A DNA stretch of 64,000 nucleotides from Paenibacillus selenitireducens. GTDB lineage: Bacteria; Bacillota; Bacilli; Paenibacillales; Paenibacillaceae. Below the pieces are notes generated by a model. That model worked only from the letters and a program-made list of their open reading frames with translations, was not told the DNA's origin and ran no database searches. Of this stretch, positions 17,309 to 25,842 are shown piece by piece (positions within the stretch are counted from its first letter, which is position 1; every line of letters starts with the position of its first letter). Position numbers and translations under genes: made by a program. The stretch lies in assembly GCF_002021565.1 (NCBI RefSeq), contig NZ_MSZX01000005.1:186027-250026 (forward strand), given 5' to 3'.

Positions 17309-18079
17309 GTGACACTACTCGCCAAAACACGTACTTTAAATAAATTGTTGCAGCGTGCGGCTGGCAAGGCTGTCAATTTCCGCGAGATGTCTGAGGTACT
17401 GCGCGATACGATTGAAGCGAATGTGTATGTCGTCAATCGAAATGGCAAAGTGCTGGGATATGCGGTTACAGATGAAATAGGCCTAAGGGCACTTCAGCAA
17501 GAAACGGCGGATGAGATTCGATTTACGGCAGAGCTGACTCATTTGCTTCTTAAGATTGAGGAAACCGCATCAAATATAGAGCAAGAACATCTGAATAATC
17601 CGTTTATACAGGAGATCTCATCGATATTTTCGCATTCGATTATTACGATCATACCGATTAATGGTGGCGGAGATCGACTTGGTACGATTGTCCTAACTCG
17701 AGGCGTCAAACCGTTCATTGATGACGATCTGATTTTAGCGGAATACGGCTCGACAATTGTTGCAATGGAATTGTTAAGAGTTCGTTCAGAGGAAAGAGAG
17801 TACGAGGTTCGGAGTAAGACCGCAGTACTAGCTGCTGTAAATTCACTGTCGTATAGTGAAATGGAAGCGGTCGAGCATATCATCCCGGAATTGAAAGATA
17901 ATGAAGGACTATTGGTCGCTTCGAAAATTGCGGATCGAGCAGGCATTACGCGCTCTGTTATCGTAAATGCCCTTCGAAAGCTTGAAGGGGCAGGGGTTAT
18001 CGAGACCAGGTCTTTAGGTATGAAGGGGACCTATATAAAGATTTTGAATGATCAGTTGGTCAATCATATCCGACGTTAA
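17309..18079 (+). CDS. codY: GTP/branched-chain amino acid sensing repressor CodY
   Basis: 256 residues from a GTG start with GGGAGGAA ten bases upstream; the protein then aligns from TLLAKTRTLNKLLQ as CodY does. The N-terminal GAF domain (AGKAVNFREMSEVL onward) binds isoleucine, leucine or valine; the C-terminal winged helix contains ASKIADRAGITRSVIVNAL. CodY represses nutrient-starvation genes, including motility genes in Bacillus. It lies between hslVU and the fla/che operon as in B. subtilis. A strong terminator follows. Confidence 0.97.
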   Translation: MTLLAKTRTLNKLLQRAAGKAVNFREMSEVLRDTIEANVYVVNRNGKVLGYAVTDEIGLRALQQETADEIRFTAELTHLLLKIEETASNIEQEHLNNPFIQEISSIFSHSIITIIPINGGGDRLGTIVLTRGVKPFIDDDLILAEYGSTIVAMELLRVRSEEREYEVRSKTAVLAAVNSLSYSEMEAVEHIIPELKDNEGLLVASKIADRAGITRSVIVNALRKLEGAGVIETRSLGMKGTYIKILNDQLVNHIRR

Positions 18080-18114
18080 TGTTTTGTAAAGTTTTATAGG
18101 CAACAATGGCAAGA

Positions 18115-18146
18115 GTCCTATCTTTCAAAAAAAGATAGGGCTTTTT
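18115..18146 (+). terminator. Rho-independent terminator after codY
   Basis: CCTATCTTT (18117-18125) pairs with AAAGATAGG (18131-18139) over a CAAAA loop, followed by GCTTTTT. It isolates codY from the flagellar operon. Confidence 0.92.
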
Positions 18147-18221
18147 GCTTATTGTGAAAAAACGGAAACTCACAGAATATTAAGCTTAGATTAGTAATAT
18201 ACATTTTTCTGCATAAGGTGA

Positions 18222-18239
18222 GACAATCTAAGAATTGTC
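18222..18239 (+). promoter_or_regulatory. Inverted repeat upstream of flgB
   Basis: GACAAT-CTAAGA-ATTGTC is a perfect six-base-arm dyad about 90 bases before the flgB start, in the only gap upstream of the flagellar operon. It may be an operator. A TTGTCA overlaps its right arm and could be a -35, but no good -10 follows at 16-18 bases, so the fla/che promoter is not resolved. No CodY box was seen. Confidence 0.35.
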
Positions 18240-18326
18240 ACTAATTTTTTGTCGAAATAAGGAGGATTTAGAGAGGTTTTGTTGAATTTTAATTATTGAC
18301 GAATTAAACGAAAGTGGGGAGAGATA

Positions 18327-18737
18327 GTGAAATTGCTTAGTGGCGCCAGCTTTGATCGCTTACAAGGCGCAATCGACACCTCGAATCTGCGACAAAAGGT
18401 CATATCCAACAACATTGCGAATGCAGAGACACCTAATTTTAAAAGGTCAGAAGTAGCATTTGAAACGATTCTTGAGCAAGAAATGTCTGGGGATTCTGGC
18501 TCACTCGTGGGGAATCGAACAGATCCAAGACATTTTTACATTGGTCCTAATTCAGCATCCACGAGTACGCCTCAAGTAAATACAGACCAAAATACGACTT
18601 ACAATAATAATCTTAACAATGTCGACATTGATAGAGAAATGTCACAGCTTGCTCAAAATCAATTGAAGTATAATGCCTTAATCCAGCAATTAAATCATGA
18701 CATTAAAATGAAACGTCTTGTGGTTGAAGGGAGATAA
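18327..18737 (+). CDS. flgB: Flagellar basal-body rod protein FlgB
   Basis: 136 residues. The GTG follows GGGGAGAGATA and the product reads MKLLSGASFDRLQGAID, then VISNNIANAETPNFKR, the rod-protein signature. FlgB is the proximal rod subunit next to FliE and the MS ring, exported through the flagellar type III apparatus. First gene of the fla/che cluster; flgC starts five bases after the stop. Confidence 0.97.
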   Translation: MKLLSGASFDRLQGAIDTSNLRQKVISNNIANAETPNFKRSEVAFETILEQEMSGDSGSLVGNRTDPRHFYIGPNSASTSTPQVNTDQNTTYNNNLNNVDIDREMSQLAQNQLKYNALIQQLNHDIKMKRLVVEGR

Positions 18738-18742
18738 TTTCG

Positions 18743-19195
18743 TTGAACATTAGCAATAGCTTTAATATCAGTGCTTCAGCTTTAACAGCCCAACGTCTTC
18801 GAATGGATGTGATCAGTTCGAACATTGCGAATGCCGAAGTAACGCGCGGACGTTATGTAAACGGTCAATTTGAGCCTTATCGTCGTAAGATGGTCGTACT
18901 GCAGCCTTATGAGCAGAACAGCTTTTCAAAGATGCTGCAATCTCAGCTGGGCGAACCGAATGTCGGGAATGGTGTGAAGGTTACGCAGATTAAAGAAGAT
19001 CAAGAGCCTTTCAAGCAGGTCTATAATCCTACGCATCCGGATGCTGATCAGAACGGATATGTAAGTATGCCAAATGTCGACATCTTGAAGGAAAATGTCG
19101 ATATGATCGCTGCATCTCGTGCATATGAGTCGAATGTCACGGCTCTTAACGCTTCAAAAGCGATGTTTATGAAAGCATTGGAGATTGGTAAATAA
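18743..19195 (+). CDS. flgC: Flagellar basal-body rod protein FlgC
   Basis: 150 residues from a TTG with GAAGGGAGA upstream. NISNSFNISASALTAQRLRM is followed by VISSNIANAEVTRG, and the C-terminus VDMIAASRAYESNVTALNA is the conserved rod/hook end that forms the coiled-coil core. It is a proximal rod subunit. fliE follows after 47 bases. Confidence 0.97.
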   Translation: MNISNSFNISASALTAQRLRMDVISSNIANAEVTRGRYVNGQFEPYRRKMVVLQPYEQNSFSKMLQSQLGEPNVGNGVKVTQIKEDQEPFKQVYNPTHPDADQNGYVSMPNVDILKENVDMIAASRAYESNVTALNASKAMFMKALEIGK

Positions 19196-19242
19196 AATTT
19201 TATGAGAAATACATAATCCAAATACCGTCAGGGGGGTAAATA

Positions 19243-19545
19243 ATGATTCAGAACACGATGCTTACAGGAATTCAGCCCAAGCTGACTCCTACTGTCGTGA
19301 ACACACAGCCTACACCGGCTCAAGCGACTAAGCAGTTCAGTGAGTTTTTAGGAGATGCGTTAGATCAGATTGACGCACAAGAGAAAAATGTTCATCAAAT
19401 GAGTGATAAATTTATTCTGGGCCAAGTGAATGTGGATCAACTCATGATCGCATCCGAACAGGCGACGCTTAGTCTACAGCTTACGACACAGATACGCAAT
19501 AAAGTAATCGAAGCTTATCAAGAGATTATGCGTACCCAAATCTAA
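19243..19545 (+). CDS. fliE: Flagellar hook-basal body complex protein FliE
   Basis: 100 residues, typical of FliE. The N-terminus is a disordered Pro/Thr/Gln stretch; the conserved part has QFSEFLGDALDQID, the VHQMSDKFILGQ helix and the ending LTTQIRNKVIEAYQEIMRTQI. FliE joins the MS ring to the rod and is the first exported subunit. The ATG follows CAGGGGGGT. Confidence 0.96.
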   Translation: MIQNTMLTGIQPKLTPTVVNTQPTPAQATKQFSEFLGDALDQIDAQEKNVHQMSDKFILGQVNVDQLMIASEQATLSLQLTTQIRNKVIEAYQEIMRTQI

Positions 19546-19585
19546 TCATAGGAATGTATAGCAAAGTTTCGGATGGGGTGACGTT

Positions 19586-21172
19586 GTGAACGAAAGGTTC
19601 GTCCAGTACCGAGATAAGGTGACCCAATTCTGGGGCCAATTCGGGAAAAAACAAAAAATATTATTTATATCAGTAATCGGAATACTTATCATCGTGATCA
19701 TCCTGCTCTCCATTCAATTCTCTAAAGTTCAATATGAAACGGCATTTAAAGATTTGAATCAAGTCGATGCAGCAGCGGTGATGCAACAATTAGATGCAAG
19801 CGGGATTAGTTATAAATTAAGTGCGGATGGCAAGTCCATCTCCGTTCCAAGCGCACTTGCGGCGAAAGCTCAAGTTGATATCGGTTCACAAGGCATTGTT
19901 CAGAACGGTTCCCTTGGTTTTGGCGCATTTACGGATAGTTCTTCAACCTTCGGTTCAACAGACCGCGAGTTTGATGTGAAGTACAAGAGTGCATTGAATG
20001 GCGAAATTCAACAACTCTTAAATCGTATGCAAGGCGTTAGTGATTCGAAAGTGGTGGTAAATTTACCGCGTGAAAGCGTCTTTGCTGGCATGGAGGCACA
20101 AGAAGCCGCATCCGCATCCGTTAGCTTGAAATTTAAGCCGGGTTATCGTCCAAGCCAAGAAGCGGTGGATTCCTATTTTAATCTCGTGAAAACAGCTGTA
20201 CCGAATCTAGCAATTGATAATATTACGATTACTAGTGACGAAGGAGAGTTAATGTCCTCCGTAAATGGTGGGAATGGAACGATGTCCAGCGCCGTTGAGG
20301 AACAAATGAAACTTCGGAAAAAATTCGAGAATGATGTTAAAGCGAGCATTCAACAGTTCTTAGGACGTTGGTATTCTTCAGATAAGATCGAAGTTCTTGT
20401 AGCCGCATCGATGAATTTTGACCAAAAGACTTCGGAAGAAAAACTGGTTAGTCCCGTAAACAAGGACGAGAATAAAGGGATTGAGATCAGTGTTCAAGAG
20501 TCTCAAAAATCTTATTCCGGTAAAGATGGACAAGCAGGCGGTGTTGCTGGAACAGGCAGTACTGAAATTCCTGGTTATCCGGCGAATGGCTCAAATGGTA
20601 CTTCGACATCGGAAGAAAGTTCGAAAACAACGAACTACGATGTTAACCGGGTTACCAGCCAAATTCAATCCAGTCCGTTCTCCGTGAAAGATTTAAGTGT
20701 CAACGTTGCCGTTGAACCTTCGAATGGAGATATTGCTGCATTTAATGCATCGAAGAAGCAGGAAATCGAGACAATTCTAGTTAATTTTGTCAGCGCAAAA
20801 CTTGCTGATTCTGGTATTAAATATTCAGACGCTGAATTAGCCAAAAAGGTTTCAGTCGTTGCACAAAATTTTGGAGAAAATTCTTCTGCGGTCAAAAATA
20901 CAACTTTGTCGAATTCGTTATGGATCGGCGGAGGCATAGTCGCACTAGCGTTGCTCGCAGGTATTGGATTTATGATATTTAGAAGAAGACGGAATAAAGA
21001 AGAAGTATACGATGATGAACCTCTTCAACCAGCGTTGGAGTTCCCGTCGATTGATTTAGAGAATGTTACCAATGAAAATCAAGTTCGTAAACAACTGGAG
21101 ACTCTTGCGAAGAAAAAACCGGATGAGTTTGTTAATTTGTTGCGTTCTTGGTTAGCAGATGAATCGAGGTGA
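19586..21172 (+). CDS. fliF: Flagellar MS-ring protein FliF
   Basis: 528 residues from a GTG with GGGGTGA upstream. A membrane helix (ILFISVIGILIIVIILL, residues about 27-45) is followed by ring-building motifs starting FKDLNQVDAAAVMQQLD, a low-complexity Gly/Ser section, and a second helix near residue 450 (LWIGGGIVALALLAGIG). The cytoplasmic tail ends LLRSWLADES, the FliG-binding peptide. It forms the MS ring, the first structure assembled. fliG starts six bases after the stop. Confidence 0.97.
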   Translation: MNERFVQYRDKVTQFWGQFGKKQKILFISVIGILIIVIILLSIQFSKVQYETAFKDLNQVDAAAVMQQLDASGISYKLSADGKSISVPSALAAKAQVDIGSQGIVQNGSLGFGAFTDSSSTFGSTDREFDVKYKSALNGEIQQLLNRMQGVSDSKVVVNLPRESVFAGMEAQEAASASVSLKFKPGYRPSQEAVDSYFNLVKTAVPNLAIDNITITSDEGELMSSVNGGNGTMSSAVEEQMKLRKKFENDVKASIQQFLGRWYSSDKIEVLVAASMNFDQKTSEEKLVSPVNKDENKGIEISVQESQKSYSGKDGQAGGVAGTGSTEIPGYPANGSNGTSTSEESSKTTNYDVNRVTSQIQSSPFSVKDLSVNVAVEPSNGDIAAFNASKKQEIETILVNFVSAKLADSGIKYSDAELAKKVSVVAQNFGENSSAVKNTTLSNSLWIGGGIVALALLAGIGFMIFRRRRNKEEVYDDEPLQPALEFPSIDLENVTNENQVRKQLETLAKKKPDEFVNLLRSWLADESR

Positions 21173-21177
21173 GTTCA

Positions 21178-22203
21178 ATGGCAAGATCTCAGAATCACGG
21201 CTCACAAGGTTTGAGCGGACGTCAGAAGGCGGCCATTCTGCTCATTTCTCTCGGGCCGGAGGTTTCCGCCCAAATATTTAAACATTTAAGAGAAGAAGAA
21301 ATCGAACAACTCACGTTAGAAATCGCAAACATGCGTAAAGTTGACAGTGTTGAAAAGGAAACGATTCTAGCGGAGTTTCATCAGATTTGTCTTGCTCAGG
21401 AATATATTTCACAGGGTGGTATTACATACGCAAAAGAAATTCTAGAAAAAGCATTAGGCTCGACTAAAGCGATTGAAGTGATTAATCGTCTGACAGCCAC
21501 GCTTCAAGTACGTCCTTTTGATTTTGCGCGTAAAGCAGATCCTGCGCAAATTCTTAACTTCTTGCAGAATGAAAATGCACAGACTATTGCGCTTGTTCTT
21601 TCTTATTTGCAGTTTGAACAAGCGGCAGTGATTTTGTCATCGCTGCCTCAGGAGAAACAAGCCGAAGTTGCACGTCGTGTGGCGATCATGGATAGTACGT
21701 CTCCAGAAGTGATTAGTCAGGTTGAACGAGTTCTGGAACAGAAATTATCCTCAACCGTAACGCAGGATTACACGAATGCTGGCGGTATTGAGTCGATCGT
21801 ACAAATCTTGAATGGTGTTGACCGGGGTACAGAGCGTACAATTCTCGATTCCTTGGAAATTCAAGATCCGGAGCTTGCGGAAGAAATCAAGAAACGGATG
21901 TTTGTCTTCGAAGATATTGTTAATGTGGATAATCGCTCGATTCAACGCATTATTCGTGATATCGAAAATGCCGACTTACAACTTGCGCTCAAAGTGGCGA
22001 GTGAAGAAGTACGGGATGTTATTTTCCGGAATATGTCGAAGCGTATGGCGGATACATTCAAAGAAGAAATGGAATTTATGGGACCTGTTCGATTGCGTGA
22101 TGTTGAAGAGGCTCAGACTCGCATAGTCGCGACAATTCGTCGTCTGGAAGAAGCCGGAGAGATCATTATTGCTCGCGGCGGAGGAGATGATATCATTGTC
22201 TAA
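21178..22203 (+). CDS. fliG: Flagellar motor switch protein FliG
   Basis: 341 residues. The ATG has GAGGTGA upstream; a GTG nine bases earlier lies inside that site and is not used. N-terminal GRQKAAILLISLGPEVSAQIFKH, the middle domain ending in EKQAEVARRVA, and the C-terminal torque domain with MFVFEDIVNVDNRSIQ and RIVATIRRLEEAGEI are all present. It couples the stator to the rotor. Confidence 0.98.
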   Translation: MARSQNHGSQGLSGRQKAAILLISLGPEVSAQIFKHLREEEIEQLTLEIANMRKVDSVEKETILAEFHQICLAQEYISQGGITYAKEILEKALGSTKAIEVINRLTATLQVRPFDFARKADPAQILNFLQNENAQTIALVLSYLQFEQAAVILSSLPQEKQAEVARRVAIMDSTSPEVISQVERVLEQKLSSTVTQDYTNAGGIESIVQILNGVDRGTERTILDSLEIQDPELAEEIKKRMFVFEDIVNVDNRSIQRIIRDIENADLQLALKVASEEVRDVIFRNMSKRMADTFKEEMEFMGPVRLRDVEEAQTRIVATIRRLEEAGEIIIARGGGDDIIV

Positions 22204-23038
22204 TTTGATTAAATCGACTCATTATATATCGGCACAGGATTTGAAATATGTTGAGAGTACGAGGTTCTACGGGAATCCGAATAACGAAGATTCTGTGATT
22301 GTAGACGATTCGGAAATCGCCAAGCGCCGAGAAGATGAATATGAGAAGATGCGAAGGCAGATCATGGATGAAGCGGCAGTCGTTGCCGAGGAAGAAGTAC
22401 GCCATGCAACGGAAGAAGCAGCACGTATTCTTGAAGCTGCGAAAGCGGAGGCTGAAGCATGGTGGGAACAACGTCGGCAGGACGACGAACAGCTCATCGA
22501 AATGTCTAAATTAGATGGTTTTGAACGTGGGTATCAAGAAGGTGTTGAACAAGCTCAAGAAGCGACTCGGCAACAAGTCGAGCAAATGCTTCATGAAGCG
22601 AAGGTAATTCTTGAACAAGCTTATACGGCAAAAGAACAAATCGTTCAAGAGGCCGAGCCTTTTCTCGTTGACTTAAGCTGCGCGATCGCAGAAAAAATAG
22701 TAGATAAACAGTTATCGGTGGAACAAGATTATGCCATTGAATTGGTGAGAAGACAATTATCTCGGAAGAGAGAGCAAGGAACGATAACGCTTTGCGTAGC
22801 TCCAGAGCATTTTGCTTTTGTTCAGGCGGTTCGTGAGGAACTTGCGCTTTCCATTGATTCTCAAGCTGAATTGCAAATTCTGCCGGATTCTACGATATCG
22901 GATTGGGGTTGCGTCATTCGTTCCTCTTATGGAAGTATTGATGCGCGGATTGATACGCAATTGACTGAAATTAAGAAGCACTTGCTGCAAATCGCCATGT
23001 ATCAGGAGGATCAGAACGTGGAGGGTGAACATGCGTAG
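22196..23038 (+). CDS. fliH: Flagellar assembly protein FliH
   Basis: 280 residues from a TTG that overlaps the end of fliG by eight bases; GGAGGAG nine bases upstream supports it over an ATG at 22187 that is too close. The N-terminus MSNLIKSTHYISA is followed by a long charged coiled coil rich in Glu, Ala and Arg (residues about 50-150) and a C-terminal domain LSCAIAEKIVDKQL that binds FliI. It regulates the export ATPase. Somewhat longer than B. subtilis FliH. Confidence 0.92.
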   Translation: MSNLIKSTHYISAQDLKYVESTRFYGNPNNEDSVIVDDSEIAKRREDEYEKMRRQIMDEAAVVAEEEVRHATEEAARILEAAKAEAEAWWEQRRQDDEQLIEMSKLDGFERGYQEGVEQAQEATRQQVEQMLHEAKVILEQAYTAKEQIVQEAEPFLVDLSCAIAEKIVDKQLSVEQDYAIELVRRQLSRKREQGTITLCVAPEHFAFVQAVREELALSIDSQAELQILPDSTISDWGCVIRSSYGSIDARIDTQLTEIKKHLLQIAMYQEDQNVEGEHA

Positions 23039-24344
23039 TGCTGAACGATACATAGAACACCTGAAACATATTGATGCGATTCGAGTCAATGGAAAAGTTA
23101 CGCAAGTCATTGGACTAACCGTAGAATCGGAAGGTCCTGATGCTAGTATCGGTGATGTTTGTTACATATACCCTACGAAAGCCGCGCAACCGCTCAAAGC
23201 GGAAGTCGTCGGATTTCGAGACAACAAAGTTATTCTGATGCCCTTGGGAGATCTTCAATCCATTGGACCTGGCTGCGATGTTGTAGGGACGGGGAAGCCA
23301 CTAACGGTCCAGGTTGGCTCAGAATTGTTAGGTAAAGTGTTAGATGGGTTAGGGCAACCTCTTGATCTGTCGCATTTACCTAGTCGGATGACACATTATT
23401 CAACACATAATGTTCCTTCCAATCCGTTGAAAAGACCACGCGTCGCAGAACCTATTGGTACAGGAGTTCGGGCAATTGACGGATTACTTACGATGGGGAA
23501 AGGCCAACGCGTGGGGATTTTTGCGGGATCAGGGGTTGGTAAAAGTACGCTGATGGGCATGATTGCACGAAATACATCCGCTGATGTGAATGTAATTGCC
23601 TTAATCGGCGAACGTGGGAGAGAGGTTCTCGATTTTATCGAACGGGACTTAGGCCCGGAGGGGTTGGCTCGTTCGGTCGTTATCGTGGCAACTTCAGATC
23701 AACCCGCCTTGATTCGGATCAAAGGGGCATTAATCGCCACAACGATTGCCGAGTTTTTCCGCGATCGTGGATTAAATGTCATGCTGATGATGGACTCGGT
23801 AACACGGTATGCGATGGCAATGCGGGAAGTAGGCCTTGCGATTGGTGAACCTCCAGCGACGCGTGGGTATACACCGTCTGTATTTGCAAGTCTCCCTAAA
23901 CTACTAGAACGTGCGGGTACGGGACCTACGGGTTCGATAACCGCCTTTTATACGGTCCTAGTAGATGGGGATGACATGAATGAGCCTATTGCCGATGCCG
24001 TACGGGGGATTCTAGATGGACATATTGTTCTCAATCGATCCATTGCTCACAAAGGTCACTACCCAGCGATCGATGTATTGGCGAGTGTCAGTAGGGTGAT
24101 GAAAGATATCGTCGACGCTGATCATACGGCTGCAGCTGAGAATTTGAAGAGACTTCTTGCTGTATACAAGGATTCTGAAGATCTGATCAACATTGGTGCG
24201 TATCAGCGGGGTTCGAATGCCCAGATTGACCTCTCACTAGACTATATCCAATCCATTTGGGATTTTACCAAACAGAAAGTCGATGAGAAAGTAACTTATA
24301 CCGATACCATACAACAATTAAAAGATCAGTTCGGTTGGTCTTGA
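23031..24344 (+). CDS. fliI: Flagellum-specific ATPase FliI
   Basis: 437 residues. The ATG overlaps the end of fliH by eight bases with GGAGGGTG upstream. Walker A GIFAGSGVGKSTLM near residue 160, then GERGREVLDFIERDLG, Walker B VMLMMDSVTRYAMAMREVGLA and the SVFASLPKLLERAG region are F1-beta-like. It energises substrate delivery to the flagellar export gate together with FliH and FliJ. Confidence 0.98.
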   Translation: MRSAERYIEHLKHIDAIRVNGKVTQVIGLTVESEGPDASIGDVCYIYPTKAAQPLKAEVVGFRDNKVILMPLGDLQSIGPGCDVVGTGKPLTVQVGSELLGKVLDGLGQPLDLSHLPSRMTHYSTHNVPSNPLKRPRVAEPIGTGVRAIDGLLTMGKGQRVGIFAGSGVGKSTLMGMIARNTSADVNVIALIGERGREVLDFIERDLGPEGLARSVVIVATSDQPALIRIKGALIATTIAEFFRDRGLNVMLMMDSVTRYAMAMREVGLAIGEPPATRGYTPSVFASLPKLLERAGTGPTGSITAFYTVLVDGDDMNEPIADAVRGILDGHIVLNRSIAHKGHYPAIDVLASVSRVMKDIVDADHTAAAENLKRLLAVYKDSEDLINIGAYQRGSNAQIDLSLDYIQSIWDFTKQKVDEKVTYTDTIQQLKDQFGWS

Positions 24345-24385
24345 TTATAGTAAGATGCGACGAATTCGAAATGAGGAGTGCTGAA

Positions 24386-24832
24386 ATGGCATTACGATTT
24401 CATTACCCGTTTCAAAAAGTTGTTGATTTAAAAGGAAGCGAAAAGACGCAGGCCGAATGGCTGCTCTCTGCATCGCTAGGGAAGTTACAGCAAGAAACGA
24501 TGATGCTTCAGCAGTTATATGCAGAAAAGGAGCAGACATTAGAATCCATATTGGATGCCACAGCCGCATGTTGTGTATCTAGTCTACAGCATATGCAGTC
24601 GTATCTAAGCCGACTGGAGCACAGCATTCAGAAGCAAGTGAAAGACGTCCAGCGTGCAAAAACGGATGTAGAGCGTAGTCAGTTGCATTTGACAGACAAA
24701 ATGAAAGATGAGCAAGTGTGGCAGCAAGCGAGAGATAGAGCTAAAGAACGGTTTCGTTATGAAATGCAGCTTCGGGAACAGAATGAGTTGGATGAAATGG
24801 CGACCGTCCGCTTTTCCTTATCGGCTCGTTAA
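24386..24832 (+). CDS. fliJ: Flagellar export protein FliJ
   Basis: 148 residues, almost wholly a charged coiled coil: MALRFHYPFQKVVDLKGSEK at the start, then glutamine-rich helices and an ending RFRYEMQLREQNELDE. FliJ inserts as a stalk in the FliI hexamer and contacts FlhA. The ATG has GAGGAGTG upstream and follows fliI by 41 bases. Sequence alone is weakly conserved; position and length make the call. Confidence 0.92.
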   Translation: MALRFHYPFQKVVDLKGSEKTQAEWLLSASLGKLQQETMMLQQLYAEKEQTLESILDATAACCVSSLQHMQSYLSRLEHSIQKQVKDVQRAKTDVERSQLHLTDKMKDEQVWQQARDRAKERFRYEMQLREQNELDEMATVRFSLSAR

Positions 24833-24888
24833 CGCTTGAACGATTTCAAAATCGTTGTGGGATCGTGAATCGAGAAGGAGAGATCGCA

Positions 24889-25806
24889 GTGAACGACGCT
24901 GATGTAGAGAAAAGTTCTTATAGTGGGTTTGAACGGTTTTTGTTTTTCGTCACCCCGATCATATTCACGGTTGTATTGTTAATAGTGTTGCTAGCGTTAT
25001 TTAACTATCCTGTGCGCAATAGTTTGCTAGAAATGGCTCAGAGTATTCCGATCGTTAAGAATTGGGTGCCAGAACCAACATCTTCGAATGGTTCTACCAA
25101 GGGGAATGATGGTTCCGCGAAAAAGAATGCAAATCAAGAAAAAAAGATTAACGAATTAAATGACCTGCTGGCATCGAAAGATGCTGAATTAAAAAAAGCT
25201 ACAGCGATGATCGAGCAAAAAGACGCCGAGATCTCAACGCTGAAGCAGAATGTACAGCAGTCGGAACAAAAACTTGTAGACAAGGGCCAGACGGATGAGC
25301 AGTATCAAGCTCAGATCACGAGTCTTGCCAATATGTATGCGCAAATGCAACCGTCAAAGTCTGCACCGATCATTGAGAATCTGACATTAGAAGAGCAGGT
25401 GCTCGTGTTAAACGCGATGAAGCCAAGCGATCGTGTCAAGATTCTTGAGAAGATGACGCCAAAGGTTGCGGCGGATGCAACGATACGTCTAAAAGATGTG
25501 CAAAGCTCTGAAAATCTAGCTATTGCTGCTTTGCAATCTCGAATTGCTAAAGTCGATGCGAATGCGAAAAAGGACTCGACGTCCCTTGATAATCAGCAAT
25601 TAAGCCAAACTTTTATGACGATGACGCCGAAAAATGCGGCTAAAATTGTTCTGGATACCACAAAAATTAGCGAAGATAAAGCTCTACGTATTCTACGTTC
25701 TGTTGATGATGCAACGAGATCACAAATCCTGGCTGCGATGCAAGACACAGATGCCAACGCCAAGGTTGCTGCGAAATTATTATCGAAGATCATGCCTGCG
25801 AAGTAA
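24889..25806 (+). CDS. ylxF: YlxF/MotE-like protein with MgtE N-terminal-type domain
   Basis: 305 residues from a GTG with AAGGAGA at good spacing (an upstream GTG at 24865 is possible). One membrane helix (residues about 15-40, FVTPIIFTVVLLIVLLAL), then a Lys/Asn linker, a coiled coil ending near residue 140, and helical repeats ENLTLEEQVLVLNAMKPSDR and ILEKMTPKVAADATIRLKD like the MgtE intracellular N domain. The same architecture sits between fliJ and fliK in B. subtilis (ylxF) and in the MotE chaperone of stators. A role in stator or export assembly is inference. Confidence 0.85.
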   Translation: MNDADVEKSSYSGFERFLFFVTPIIFTVVLLIVLLALFNYPVRNSLLEMAQSIPIVKNWVPEPTSSNGSTKGNDGSAKKNANQEKKINELNDLLASKDAELKKATAMIEQKDAEISTLKQNVQQSEQKLVDKGQTDEQYQAQITSLANMYAQMQPSKSAPIIENLTLEEQVLVLNAMKPSDRVKILEKMTPKVAADATIRLKDVQSSENLAIAALQSRIAKVDANAKKDSTSLDNQQLSQTFMTMTPKNAAKIVLDTTKISEDKALRILRSVDDATRSQILAAMQDTDANAKVAAKLLSKIMPAK

Positions 25807-25842
25807 TCGAAAGCCCATGCTGAGATGAAAGGAGGTGAAACA

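Noticed and set aside
18080-18326. CodY box or sigma-D promoter upstream of flgB
   Set aside because: AATTTT-containing segments match the CodY consensus at only about half the positions, and no TAAA-N15-GCCGATAT-like pair was found.
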